A stretch of DNA of 64,000 nucleotides. It comes from Paenisporosarcina sp. HGH0030. Lineage in GTDB: Bacteria > Bacillota > Bacilli > Bacillales_A > Planococcaceae. A model generated the notes under the pieces. The model was not told the origin of the DNA. It searched no databases and was given only the letters and a program-made list of their open reading frames with translations. The position numbers were made by a program, and so were the translations under genes. Shown here piece by piece: positions 9,062-17,591 of the stretch; the first letter of the stretch is position 1, and each line of letters begins with the position of its first letter. The DNA is taken from the NCBI RefSeq assembly GCF_000411295.1, contig NZ_KE150422.1, positions 124,001 through 188,000 of the forward strand. The letters are read 5' to 3'.

Positions 9062-9604
9062 ATGAAGAAGATAATCATCGATGCTGGACATGGTCCAGAA
9101 ACTTCAGGTAAACGATCGCCTGATGGAGCCTTACGGGAATTCACTTTTAATGTAGCCACGGCTATACATGTCAAGAAACTCTTAACTGCTGAAGGATTTA
9201 CCGTACTATTTTCGCATAATAATTCTTGCGATGTTGCACTTTCAGAACGCATATCTCTAGCGAACAAACTGAAAGTTTCAGCATTTATATCGATTCATGC
9301 GAATGCTTTCGGCAATGATTGGAACCAAGCTCAAGGCATTGAAACGTATACTTGTTTGAACCCAAGCGAAACTTCAACTCGGATGGCTACTTTTGTGCAG
9401 CAAGCTTTGATCATGCGCACAGGTAGAAAAAATCGAGGTGTTAAAAAAGGAGACTTAGCCGTGCTGAGGGAAACGACGATGCCTGCCATATTAGTGGAAT
9501 GTGGATTTATGACAAATAAAAAAGAAGCAGACTTGTTAAAAAGTCTAGGATATCAACAGCAATGTGCACAAGCCATCGTTTTCGGTATACTGTGTTCATT
9601 ATAA
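9062..9604 (+). CDS. N-acetylmuramoyl-L-alanine amidase (Amidase_3), CwlC-like
   Basis: Predicted zinc amidase cleaving the lactyl-L-alanine bond of peptidoglycan. The whole 180-residue protein is one Amidase_3 domain: IIIDAGHGPE carries the first zinc His, an acidic residue follows in ALREFTFNVA, the second His is in SIHANAFG, and ILVECGFMTN holds the catalytic Glu. There is no signal peptide and no SPOR or SLH domain, so it would stay cytoplasmic unless released by lysis, as for mother-cell amidases of the CwlC type or phage endolysins. AGGAGGG precedes the ATG. It is monocistronic, with its own terminator. Confidence 0.88.
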   Translation: MKKIIIDAGHGPETSGKRSPDGALREFTFNVATAIHVKKLLTAEGFTVLFSHNNSCDVALSERISLANKLKVSAFISIHANAFGNDWNQAQGIETYTCLNPSETSTRMATFVQQALIMRTGRKNRGVKKGDLAVLRETTMPAILVECGFMTNKKEADLLKSLGYQQQCAQAIVFGILCSL

Positions 9605-9615
9605 TAAGGAATATA

Positions 9616-9655
9616 AAAATCCCCAAATCGATTGTACTTTCGATTTGGGGATTTT
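9616..9655. terminator. Bidirectional terminator between amidase and yvlB-like gene
   Basis: Perfect 16-base stem AAAATCCCCAAATCGA with an 8-base loop and U-tracts on both strands. It is placed between two convergent genes and can serve both. Confidence 0.9.
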
Positions 9656-9659
9656 CTAG

Positions 9660-10820
9660 TTATTCAGCTGTTGTATAGCGTACGACAATCGAGCCTGTTT
9701 TTGCTTCCCCTTTAATATATAGAGGAGCTGCTGTTGAATCTGTGAGTTCTTTTGTAAAACGGATATTTTTTTGCAAGAAATGCTCTTGCTCATTTAAACG
9801 TGTCACATCCGGCAATGATACGTCCATTTTCCCGAAATTCGAAGCCACTTCTCCTTGCAAGGCAACCGTGGAAGGGACATAAATTTCTACTGTACCAGCC
9901 ACTGCACGTCCCTCAACTTTACGTGCTTCGGGATTTTTCGTGGTGACAACGACATGACCATTCACAGATTGTGCTTCAATATCTTTTAAATGGCCATCAA
10001 TGTAAATACGACCATTTATGGTTTCTGCATCAACCTTGTTTCCAATGGCATCTTTAATATTAATGGCGCCATTGGCAGTCTGGATTTCACCATCCTCCAA
10101 TTGAACATTTTTCAATTCAATTTTGCCATTAGCGGTTTTGACTTTAAAGCGTCCCACTTCTAGATGTTTGCTGATGAAGGCTCCATTGAACAATCGAACC
10201 GATATGGAATCATACATTTGTTTTGGAACATACAAGACGACATTGACAGAAGTTGTTTTCATATCGCTGATAATGCGCAATCTTTGTTGATCCACGACAA
10301 ATACAAATTTTTCAAAGAAATCTTTCTTCCCATCCTCTTCATTGGGAGCACGATACACTTTCACATGGCATTCCGCTCGTACTTGACCGTCTTGTGAAGG
10401 ATAAATTTCGAACTTCCCATTGGCAATGTCGACAGAGACTTCTTTGAAATCTGCCAACTCTTTTGTAAAGGTGTGATGAAATTCGTTCGGTTCACCGAAA
10501 GGCATATCGAAATCGAATGATTTCATTTTACCGACAGCCGTTTGCATAAATTGCATGAAACGGTCGCTGAATTGCGAAAAATCTCTTTTAATATCTTCCA
10601 TAAAATCTTCTGCTTGAGAGGATGTGGTTTTCTTGTTGTGTGTTTCAGAATTTGTATGAGTGGAATGGTTATGCACATCAGACGTTCCCGGTCCAGCGTA
10701 TGCCGACACACTAGGTTTAGCCTTATCATTTCCAAGAGCCTCTAGTAATACCAACGCTTCTTGAGCAGAAATCGTTCCTTTTTCAACTAGATCTAAAATG
10801 CGTTTACGTTCTTCTTGCAT
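9660..10820 (-). CDS. yvlB: YvlB-like DUF4097 adhesin-type beta-helix protein
   Basis: 386-residue cytoplasmic protein of the YvlB/LiaG-like group. A short N-terminal helical segment (ERKRILDLVEKGTISAQEALVLLEALG) is followed by a polar low-complexity linker, and from about residue 130 by repeated beta-strand units (VKTANGKIELKNV, IQTANGAINIKDA, AETINGRIYIDG, AQSVNGHVVVTTK) typical of DUF4097. B. subtilis YvlB belongs to an envelope-stress operon near uvrAB, so context agrees. I chose the ATG at 10820, because AGGAGG lies eight bases upstream and within the coding part of a longer frame starting at 10838. Molecular function is unknown. Confidence 0.82.
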   Translation of the reverse strand: MQEERKRILDLVEKGTISAQEALVLLEALGNDKAKPSVSAYAGPGTSDVHNHSTHTNSETHNKKTTSSQAEDFMEDIKRDFSQFSDRFMQFMQTAVGKMKSFDFDMPFGEPNEFHHTFTKELADFKEVSVDIANGKFEIYPSQDGQVRAECHVKVYRAPNEEDGKKDFFEKFVFVVDQQRLRIISDMKTTSVNVVLYVPKQMYDSISVRLFNGAFISKHLEVGRFKVKTANGKIELKNVQLEDGEIQTANGAINIKDAIGNKVDAETINGRIYIDGHLKDIEAQSVNGHVVVTTKNPEARKVEGRAVAGTVEIYVPSTVALQGEVASNFGKMDVSLPDVTRLNEQEHFLQKNIRFTKELTDSTAAPLYIKGEAKTGSIVVRYTTAE

Positions 10821-10898
10821 ATAGTTGGCCTCCTTCAAAGCCGCTTTGCGCGGAACTTTGTTCTTCCCTTATACATACGGTTCATCCACAAAAAGGTT

Positions 10899-13799
10899 TC
10901 ATTTAGCTGAAACTGTCTCTTTTTTCGCCTTCTTTTTTGTGGAAGCTTTTGCGATTTGATCTTCCATGCGCTGACGGTCACGTTCTAGCACAGGTTTTAA
11001 ATAGCGACCTGTATATGACTTTTTGACATTGGCAATTTCTTCAGGGGTACCCACTGCTAAAATGGTGCCGCCTTTATCGCCACCTTCTGGCCCTAAATCA
11101 ATCAAGTAATCGGAAGTTTTAATAACGTCTAAGTTATGTTCGATTACTAAAACGGTATCGCCGCTTTCAACCAATCGCTGCAAGACAACAAGCAAACGGG
11201 CAATGTCATGTGCATGAAGTCCTGTTGTCGGTTCATCTAAAATATAGAACGATTTTCCGTTTGAGCGTTTATGCAATTCCGAAGCCAACTTAACCCGTTG
11301 TGCTTCACCACCTGATAACGTCGTAGCTGGCTGGCCCAACTCCATATAGCCTAGGCCTACATCGACAATTGTTTGAAGTTTACGGCTGATTTTCGGGATA
11401 TTTTCAAAGAATTTCAGACCGTCTTCCACTGTCATTTTCAATACATCTGCAATATTTTTGTCTTTGTATTTCACTTCCAGTGTTTCACGGTTGTATCGTT
11501 TCCCATGGCAAATCTCACATGGTACATAGACATCCGGCAAGAAATGCATTTCAATCTTGATGATACCGTCACCACGACAAGCTTCACAACGTCCACCTTT
11601 AACGTTAAAACTGAATCGACCTTTTTTGTAGCCACGCACTTTCGCTTCGTTCGTTGACGCATACACATCACGAATATCATCAAATACACCCGTGTAGGTA
11701 GCTGGATTTGATCTTGGTGTTCGGCCAATTGGAGACTGGTCAATATCAATGACTTTTTCCAATTGTTCGATACCTGTTACTTCTATGTGCTGTCCAGGTT
11801 TCGATTTTGCTCGATTTAGCTTTTGAGCGAGAGCTTTATGCAAAATTTCATTTATCAACGTACTTTTCCCTGAACCTGACACACCTGTAACCGAAGTGAA
11901 AACACCCAGCGGAATATCCACGGTAACATTTTTCAAATTGTTTTCTGTCGCTCCCTTGATCGTTATCAAACGACCGTCCGGTTTGCGACGTTCTGTAGGC
12001 AGCGGAATGAATTTCTTCCCGCTTAAATATTGACCGGTAATGGACTTCGTGTTTTTCATGACCTGCGCCGGTGTTCCGGAAGCGACAATTTCTCCACCAT
12101 GTACTCCTGCTCCAGGACCCACGTCAATTAAATAATCTGCAGCCATCATCGTGTCTTCATCATGTTCAACCACAATTAACGTGTTACCGATATCTCGCAT
12201 ATTTTTAAGCGTTGAAATCAAGCGATCATTATCTCGTTGATGCAAGCCGATTGAAGGTTCATCCAAAATGTAAAGTACGCCCGATAAACGCGAACCAATT
12301 TGAGTCGCTAAACGGATACGTTGTGCTTCCCCACCCGACAATGTTCCAGCAGCTCGACTCAACGTTAGATAATCCAGTCCCACATTAATAAGGAACCCAA
12401 GTCGTTCATCGATTTCACGTAAAATGAGTCGTGCAATTTGCATATCTTTTTCGGATAACTCGAGTGATTTGAAAAATGCATCAGCTTCCTGAATGGAGAA
12501 AGACGTCACTTGTCCGACATGTAGTGAAGCTACTTTTACTGCCAATGTTTCAGGTTTCAGACGATAGCCTTCACATGTTGGGCAATCTTGTTGGGCCATA
12601 TATTTTTCCATTTGCTCGCGAATATAATCCGACGACGTTTCTTTATAACGGCGTTCGATATTTTTTAATACGCCTTCAAAATAAATCTCATTGCTCCGAA
12701 CTTGTCCAAAATCATTTTCATAACGGAATGTAATTTTATCCTTGCCAGAGCCATGAAGAATTTTATCCATTTGTTCTTTCGGCAGTTTTTTCACGGGTTT
12801 TTTCATATCGATTTTGTAATGTTTACATACTGCCGCCAAAAGTTGTGGATAGTATTGAGAACTGGTCGGTTCCCACGGTACAATCGCTCCTTCATTCAAC
12901 GATTTTGACCAATCGGGAATCACAAGTTCAGGATCCACTTCAAGCTTCGTACCTAGACCATCACATTCCGGACAGGCTCCAAATGGACTGTTGAATGAAA
13001 ACATGCGTGGTTCTAGTTCCCCAATTGAAAATCCACAAATTGGACATGCATGATGTTCACTGAACAGTAATACTTCATGTTCCATTACATCAATCAAGAC
13101 ACGACCATCCGCCAGTCTTAACGCGGACTCCAATGAATCTGCCAGTCGTGCTGCAACATCATCCTTCATCACGACACGGTCAATAACAATTTCAATGTCA
13201 TGCTTTTTATTTTTGTCTAAATTAATGTCGTCATCCAGATCCATTAAATCACCGTTTACACGCACTCGTACATAGCCTTGCTTCTTCACATCTTCCAGCA
13301 TTTTTGCATGAGTACCTTTACGACCGGAAACAATCGGCGCTAAAATTTGCATCCGCGTACGTTCTGGGAATTCCATCAAACGGTCAACCATTTGCTCAAT
13401 GGTCTGTGATGTAATTTCAGTCCCGTGATTTGGACAGATCGGTTTCCCGACACGTGCAAATAACAGTCGTAAATAATCATAAATTTCCGTTACTGTCCCC
13501 ACAGTGGAACGAGGATTGCGGCTTGTTGTTTTTTGGTCAATGGAAATGGCAGGTGACAAGCCTTCAATGGCATCTACATCCGGTTTATCCATTTGACCTA
13601 AAAACTGTCGTGCATAGGCAGACAATGACTCGACATAACGTCGTTGTCCTTCTGCATAAATCGTATCGAAAGCAAGTGAAGATTTACCCGATCCCGATAA
13701 GCCTGTCATGACAACAAGCTTGTCTCGTGGAATTGTTAAATCTACGTTTTTCAAATTATGTGCACGTGCACCTTGTATACGAATTTCCTGGTTTTTCAA
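10899..13799 (-). CDS. uvrA: UvrA, excinuclease ABC subunit A
   Basis: DNA-damage recognition ATPase of nucleotide excision repair; it loads UvrB at lesions. The 966-residue protein has two ABC modules: Walker A GLSGSGKS near residue 33 with signature [17 protein letters not shown], and a second Walker A GVSGSGKS with [12 protein letters not shown]. Zinc-binding cysteine pairs CPICGF and CPTCEG, and the C-terminal zinc knuckle [24 protein letters not shown] region (read as two CxxC pairs), are present. The start is a TTG preceded by AAGGATG. It lies six bases after uvrB and shares its LexA-controlled transcript. Confidence 0.98.
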   Translation of the reverse strand: MKNQEIRIQGARAHNLKNVDLTIPRDKLVVMTGLSGSGKSSLAFDTIYAEGQRRYVESLSAYARQFLGQMDKPDVDAIEGLSPAISIDQKTTSRNPRSTVGTVTEIYDYLRLLFARVGKPICPNHGTEITSQTIEQMVDRLMEFPERTRMQILAPIVSGRKGTHAKMLEDVKKQGYVRVRVNGDLMDLDDDINLDKNKKHDIEIVIDRVVMKDDVAARLADSLESALRLADGRVLIDVMEHEVLLFSEHHACPICGFSIGELEPRMFSFNSPFGACPECDGLGTKLEVDPELVIPDWSKSLNEGAIVPWEPTSSQYYPQLLAAVCKHYKIDMKKPVKKLPKEQMDKILHGSGKDKITFRYENDFGQVRSNEIYFEGVLKNIERRYKETSSDYIREQMEKYMAQQDCPTCEGYRLKPETLAVKVASLHVGQVTSFSIQEADAFFKSLELSEKDMQIARLILREIDERLGFLINVGLDYLTLSRAAGTLSGGEAQRIRLATQIGSRLSGVLYILDEPSIGLHQRDNDRLISTLKNMRDIGNTLIVVEHDEDTMMAADYLIDVGPGAGVHGGEIVASGTPAQVMKNTKSITGQYLSGKKFIPLPTERRKPDGRLITIKGATENNLKNVTVDIPLGVFTSVTGVSGSGKSTLINEILHKALAQKLNRAKSKPGQHIEVTGIEQLEKVIDIDQSPIGRTPRSNPATYTGVFDDIRDVYASTNEAKVRGYKKGRFSFNVKGGRCEACRGDGIIKIEMHFLPDVYVPCEICHGKRYNRETLEVKYKDKNIADVLKMTVEDGLKFFENIPKISRKLQTIVDVGLGYMELGQPATTLSGGEAQRVKLASELHKRSNGKSFYILDEPTTGLHAHDIARLLVVLQRLVESGDTVLVIEHNLDVIKTSDYLIDLGPEGGDKGGTILAVGTPEEIANVKKSYTGRYLKPVLERDRQRMEDQIAKASTKKKAKKETVSAK

Positions 13800-13805
13800 A
13801 TCGGT

Positions 13806-15788
13806 TCATCCTTCCGCTTTCAGTTCCAAAATCGTGTCACGCAGTTCAGCTGCACGTTCGAAATCGAGTGCTTTCGCTGCGTCTTTCATTTCTTTTTCCA
13901 AAGTCAGCAATAATGTCGCTTTCTCGTCTTTGGTCAATTTTTTGCCTTTTGTTACTTTTTCCATATATGTCGATGTTTCTTCTGCATTATGAGAAGCACG
14001 AATGACATCGCGAATTTTCTTCTGAATTGTTTGTGGGGTAATGCCATGTTTTTCGTTATACTCTATTTGGATATCGCGGCGTCGCTGCGTTTCACCAATT
14101 GCTTTGGTCATCGAATCCGTCATGCGATCCGCATACATGATGACATGTCCATTGGCATTACGTGCTGCCCGTCCAATTGTTTGAATAAGTGAACGCTCGG
14201 AACGTAAAAACCCTTCTTTGTCCGCATCCAAAATCGTCACTAGCGAAACTTCCGGAATATCGAGTCCTTCTCTGAGCAAGTTGATGCCAATCAATACATC
14301 ATACGTACCCATGCGAAGTTCTCTAATAATTTCAATTCGCTCAAGTGTCTTGATTTCTGAGTGCAAATAATTAACTTTAATGCCGATTTCTTTTAAATAA
14401 TCGGTTAAATCCTCTGACATTTTTTTCGTTAATGTGGTCACAAGAACCCGTTCATTACGCTCGGCCCGTTGACGGATTTCATCAATCAAATCATCAATCT
14501 GACCTTCAATCGGACGGACATCGATTGTAGGGTCTAACAAGCCTGTCGGTCTAATGATTTGCTCAACCATGTCAGGTGTGTGTTCCAATTCATAAGGTCC
14601 TGGAGTCGCTGAAACGAATATGGCTTGCCCCATATGACCTTCAAATTCCTGGAATGTCAATGGTCTGTTATCCATGGCTGATGGTAACCGGAACCCATGA
14701 TCCACCAACACTTTCTTACGAGCCTGGTCCCCGTTGAACATCCCCCTTACTTGAGGCAATGTTACGTGGCTTTCATCCACGACCATCAGGAAATCGTCTG
14801 GAAAATAATCAAGTAATGTATATGGGGTGGCCCCAGATTCGCGCAGTGTTAAATGACGTGAATAGTTTTCGATACCTGAACAAAAGCCCATCTCGCGCAT
14901 CATTTCCAAGTCGTAGCGGGTACGTTGTTCCAGACGCTGCGCTTCTAGTAATTTGTCTGCGCCACGTAGAACTTTCAGTTGCTGTTCTAATTCAATTTCA
15001 ATATTTTCTATCGCTTTCAGCAATTTTTCTTCACGGGTAACGAAGTGGGAGTTCGGGAATATCGCTACATGTTCACGGTCTCCGATAATTTCACCTGTTA
15101 AGGCATCCACTTCACGTATCCGGTCGATTTCATCCCCGAAAAACTCAACACGAATGCACCGTTCATCACGGGAAGCCGGGAAAATTTCAACGACATCTCC
15201 TCGCACACGGAACTTCCCGCGGACGAAATTCATATCGTTTCGTTCATATTGAATATCGACCAATCGACGGAGTAATTGATTGCGTTCGATTTCCATTCCC
15301 GTACGAAGGGACAACACCATTTCCCGATATTCTTCGGGATTTCCGAGTCCATATATACATGAAACGGATGCAACAATTAATACATCCTCTCGTTCAAATA
15401 AAGCCGACGTTGCGGAGTGGCGCAATTTATCAATCTCTTCATTAATACTTGAATCTTTTTCGATATACGTATCCGTTTGTGGCACATAAGCCTCCGGTTG
15501 ATAGTAATCGTAGAAACTAACAAAATACTCCACCGCATTATTCGGGAAGAATTCTTTGAACTCACTGTACAGTTGTCCTGCAAGTGTTTTATTGTGAGCC
15601 ATGACTAATGTCGGCTTTTTGATTTCCGTCACTACATTCGACACGGTAAATGTTTTACCTGTTCCTGTTGCACCAAGTAACGTCTGGTATTTCCGACCTT
15701 CTTCAATTCCTTTTACCAATTCGCGAATCGCCTGCGGTTGGTCTCCATCGGGTTTGTAAGGAGCCTGCAAATCAAAATTCTGTACCAT
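13806..15788 (-). CDS. uvrB: UvrB, excinuclease ABC subunit B
   Basis: Helicase-like damage-verification subunit that recruits UvrC for incision. The 660 residues include Walker A GATGTGKT near residue 40, the beta-hairpin region [22 protein letters not shown]-like DESH box, helicase motifs V/VI ([26 protein letters not shown]), and a C-terminal UVR domain ([14 protein letters not shown]) that binds UvrC. A strong AAGGAGG precedes the ATG. It heads the uvrBA operon, which carries a LexA-like box about 120 bases upstream. Confidence 0.98.
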   Translation of the reverse strand: MVQNFDLQAPYKPDGDQPQAIRELVKGIEEGRKYQTLLGATGTGKTFTVSNVVTEIKKPTLVMAHNKTLAGQLYSEFKEFFPNNAVEYFVSFYDYYQPEAYVPQTDTYIEKDSSINEEIDKLRHSATSALFEREDVLIVASVSCIYGLGNPEEYREMVLSLRTGMEIERNQLLRRLVDIQYERNDMNFVRGKFRVRGDVVEIFPASRDERCIRVEFFGDEIDRIREVDALTGEIIGDREHVAIFPNSHFVTREEKLLKAIENIEIELEQQLKVLRGADKLLEAQRLEQRTRYDLEMMREMGFCSGIENYSRHLTLRESGATPYTLLDYFPDDFLMVVDESHVTLPQVRGMFNGDQARKKVLVDHGFRLPSAMDNRPLTFQEFEGHMGQAIFVSATPGPYELEHTPDMVEQIIRPTGLLDPTIDVRPIEGQIDDLIDEIRQRAERNERVLVTTLTKKMSEDLTDYLKEIGIKVNYLHSEIKTLERIEIIRELRMGTYDVLIGINLLREGLDIPEVSLVTILDADKEGFLRSERSLIQTIGRAARNANGHVIMYADRMTDSMTKAIGETQRRRDIQIEYNEKHGITPQTIQKKIRDVIRASHNAEETSTYMEKVTKGKKLTKDEKATLLLTLEKEMKDAAKALDFERAAELRDTILELKAEG

Positions 15789-15906
15789 AATTTCCTCCTT
15801 GTTTATAAAGCGGAAAGCGCTACTTTTGTTAAGGTTAGCGGGGTTCGGCCATTTTTATTGAATGTTCATATTTTATCATATTCCCCAATGGAACACGAAT
15901 AAAAAG

Positions 15907-15920
15907 CGAACGTATGTTTT
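15907..15920. promoter_or_regulatory. LexA (DinR) box upstream of uvrBA
   Basis: CGAACGTATGTTTT matches the Bacillus SOS box CGAAC-N4-GTTCG pattern at all but the last positions, about 120 bases before uvrB. uvrBA is a known LexA target in B. subtilis, so SOS control is expected. A TAAAAT -10-like hexamer lies between the box and the gene. Confidence 0.7.
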
Positions 15921-15938
15921 TCTGCTAAAAAAACAAAA

Positions 15939-15960
15939 TCCGCTCTTCGCGAAGAGCGGA
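15939..15960 (-). terminator. Terminator after the IDEAL-domain gene
   Basis: A perfect 22-base palindrome (TCCGCTCTTCG and its complement), followed on the minus strand by a long U-rich run, located just after the IDEAL-domain stop codon. Confidence 0.85.
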
Positions 15961-15996
15961 TAATTCACAAGTCTATAGGAACTAATCATCTAATCA

Positions 15997-16236
15997 TTAC
16001 ACACTTTCTTGTTGCAACAGACGTAATTCGCTTGTATATGCCACAAACGATTCTTTATCTTTCAGATCGAGCGCTCCGTCAATCAAGGTCAGCAAGCGTT
16101 CTTTCCGTTGCTCGCGATGCACATGGTTCAAGAACAAATCCATGTAGATATCGTTCAACAGTTTCTCCGCTTCACTAACGGTCTGATTTCGCCCCATCGC
16201 TTTCAGAAAATCAGCATATGAATAATACTTATCCAT
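15997..16236 (-). CDS. IDEAL-domain protein (YhzC-like)
   Basis: Small cytoplasmic protein of 79 residues. An N-terminal helix (MDKYYSYADFLKAMG) is followed by an IDEAL domain at about residues 30-75, with the diagnostic IYMDLFLNHVHREQRKERL and LIDGALDLKDKESF segments. IDEAL domains occur in small Bacillales proteins and in ComK/MecA-related contexts; their biochemical role is unclear. It is divergent from comK, the same arrangement as yhzC beside comK in B. subtilis. I chose the ATG at 16236, which has GAGGTGA upstream; a longer in-frame start at 16293 has no such site. Confidence 0.85.
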   Translation of the reverse strand: MDKYYSYADFLKAMGRNQTVSEAEKLLNDIYMDLFLNHVHREQRKERLLTLIDGALDLKDKESFVAYTSELRLLQQESV

Positions 16237-16263
16237 TGCAATCACCTCGGATGCCTTTTTTCT

Positions 16264-16293
16264 ATTATAAATAAAAAACCCAGGAAGTTGCAA
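16264..16293 (-). promoter_or_regulatory. Promoter of the IDEAL-domain gene
   Basis: On the minus strand TTGCAA and a perfect TATAAT are 18 bases apart, 28 bases before the start codon, giving a short leader with the GAGGTGA ribosome binding site. Confidence 0.6.
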
Positions 16294-16359
16294 ATGTTTT
16301 TTCTGAATATTACGTATGATTTATTTTTTCTTAATATTTGTACTAATTAGTCAAAAGTA

Positions 16360-16387
16360 TTGCAAAATTCCCAATTTTCTCTATAAT
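16360..16387 (+). promoter_or_regulatory. comK promoter with candidate AT-box
   Basis: TTGCAA and TATAAT with a 16-base spacer lie about 35 bases before comK. The inverted repeat AAAATT-CCC-AATTTT falls within the spacer region. ComK binds AAAA-N5-TTTT boxes and activates its own gene in B. subtilis; here the A and T tracts are seven bases apart, so autoregulation is only a possibility. Confidence 0.5.
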
Positions 16388-16420
16388 AGGGTTTGTAGTC
16401 TAAAATAGGGATGTGAATAG

Positions 16421-16969
16421 ATGGATAAAAAAATCTCCGCTGCCTCGAATTACATCGTGTCATTCAACACCATTGCTCTCGTACCGTTCTGGAATGAGAA
16501 TAATCTTTACACTCGTGTCATTGAAAACCATATTGAATTTATCGTTAGAATGAAGCCTGGGGCCATTATAAAAAAATCACTTATTTTTTATGGAAACTCT
16601 TATAAACATGCTACGTTTTTCTCTCGTGAATCCATTGGCCCTTTGCATAAAGTCCCTCTCATCATTTCACATGATTTTGGAGTTCCATTAATCATGATGC
16701 CGACCCTATCTGCCGAATCAGACGGAAATATATGGGTATCCTTTTCTGCTATCGATAGCTATTCAATTAATTCCCACAACCAATGTTTAGTGCATTTCAC
16801 TAATTCGCAGATTCTACCGGTGAATGTTTCGTACACAACGATGTGCAGACAATTTGTGCTTTCCCATTTCCTGACGAATCAATTTCAAAAAACACGCGAT
16901 CAAATGAACCATCCTTTTTCTCAGTCAAAGCTTACATATTTACCAACCCAAACAAATCCTATCAGATAA
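16421..16969 (+). CDS. comK: ComK, competence transcription factor
   Basis: Master activator of natural competence genes; it binds AT-boxes as paired dimers. The 182-residue protein aligns along the ComK family: the N-terminal NYIVSFNTIALVP, VRMKPGAIIKKSLIFYGNSYKHA, the central PLIISHDFGVPLIMMPTLSAESDGNIWVS split across two strands, and the C-terminal VSYTTMCRQFVLSHFLTNQF. It is about ten residues shorter than B. subtilis ComK at the C-terminus. It has its own promoter and terminator and is divergent from the IDEAL-domain gene. No disruption is seen, so the regulator is probably functional. Confidence 0.9.
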   Translation: MDKKISAASNYIVSFNTIALVPFWNENNLYTRVIENHIEFIVRMKPGAIIKKSLIFYGNSYKHATFFSRESIGPLHKVPLIISHDFGVPLIMMPTLSAESDGNIWVSFSAIDSYSINSHNQCLVHFTNSQILPVNVSYTTMCRQFVLSHFLTNQFQKTRDQMNHPFSQSKLTYLPTQTNPIR

Positions 16970-16980
16970 TACATACCCTT

Positions 16981-17005
16981 AAGCCCTTTCTCTGTGAAAG
17001 GGCTT
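16981..17005 (+). terminator. comK terminator
   Basis: Ten-base stem AAGCCCTTTC with a five-base loop, followed by a T-rich stretch, 11 bases after the comK stop. Confidence 0.8.
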
Positions 17006-17039
17006 ATTATTTTGATTTTCACTCAATTTCCCCACTCAC

Positions 17040-17405
17040 TCAATTAGCCTGTTTTGCAATTGACAGATACACACTCAGCAGCTCCTCGACTCGATTTCTC
17101 AAGCGCACGTTCAAATAGCGGCGATGCTCTTCGTATCCACTGTAAAAAAAAACATATTCGGTAAAGGTGTCATCGTGATTGCCTCGAATGACTTTCATAT
17201 TGTGTTGGCGCAAATAGATTTTGGTGTCTTTCAATTCACGCTGCGCTTCCTTCACTGCTTGATCGATCATGGCCACATAAGGTCTCTTCAACTTGAATGG
17301 GCCTTTTTCAACGATTTCCCGGTCGCGCTCCAAAATGGTCAATACCATGGGGAGATAAATCATTTTTTCAAAATAGGGTAAACTATCGGCGGGAATGAGC
17401 GGCAT
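17040..17405 (-). CDS. yhjD: YhjD-like conserved protein, probable SOS gene
   Basis: 121-residue soluble protein of unknown function. It has no membrane segment or signal peptide and is rich in charged helices: the N-terminal LPMVLTILERDREIVEKGPFKLKRPY, a basic middle KEAQRELKDTKIYLRQHNMKV, and a C-terminal YVFFYSGYEEHRRYLNVRLR. These segments resemble what I recall of B. subtilis YhjD. The near-consensus LexA box at 17422-17435, overlapping the transcription start region, is strong evidence for DNA-damage induction. Ribosome binding site AAGGAGG. The molecular role remains unknown. Confidence 0.75.
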   Translation of the reverse strand: MPLIPADSLPYFEKMIYLPMVLTILERDREIVEKGPFKLKRPYVAMIDQAVKEAQRELKDTKIYLRQHNMKVIRGNHDDTFTEYVFFYSGYEEHRRYLNVRLRNRVEELLSVYLSIAKQAN

Positions 17406-17421
17406 GTTTTCGCCTCCTTAA

Positions 17422-17435
17422 AGAACGTTTGTTCG
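17422..17435. promoter_or_regulatory. LexA (DinR) box at the yhjD-like promoter
   Basis: On the minus strand the sequence is CGAACAAACGTTCT, which fits the Bacillus SOS consensus CGAAC-RNRY-GTTYC except at the last base. It starts nine bases downstream of the -10 hexamer and so covers the transcription start, an ideal repressor position. Confidence 0.8.
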
Positions 17436-17443
17436 TATTTTAT

Positions 17444-17471
17444 ATTGTACGCTCATTTTTAAAAAATACAA
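17444..17471 (-). promoter_or_regulatory. Promoter of the yhjD-like gene
   Basis: TTGTAT and TACAAT with a 16-base spacer on the minus strand, directly upstream of the LexA box. Confidence 0.6.
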
Positions 17472-17562
17472 GTGGGAAATCAGGGGAATTTCGCTGGAAG
17501 TGTTGCTGCGTCTCACTTCAAGTTAACCTGATCGTGAGATGACATGAAATATTCATCAAAAA

Positions 17563-17586
17563 AACCACCTCAAAAAAGAGATGGTT
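17563..17586 (-). terminator. Terminator after the ABC1 kinase gene
   Basis: Stem AACCATCTC/GAGGTGGTT with one mismatch and a six-base U-rich loop, followed on the minus strand by a U-run, immediately after the stop codon at 17592. Confidence 0.75.
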
Positions 17587-17591
17587 CAGCG

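Noticed and set aside
10821-10898. Terminator between uvrA and the yvlB-like gene
   Set aside because: A short GC stem is present near 10845 but lacks a U-run and lies close to the yvlB RBS; it is too weak to call.
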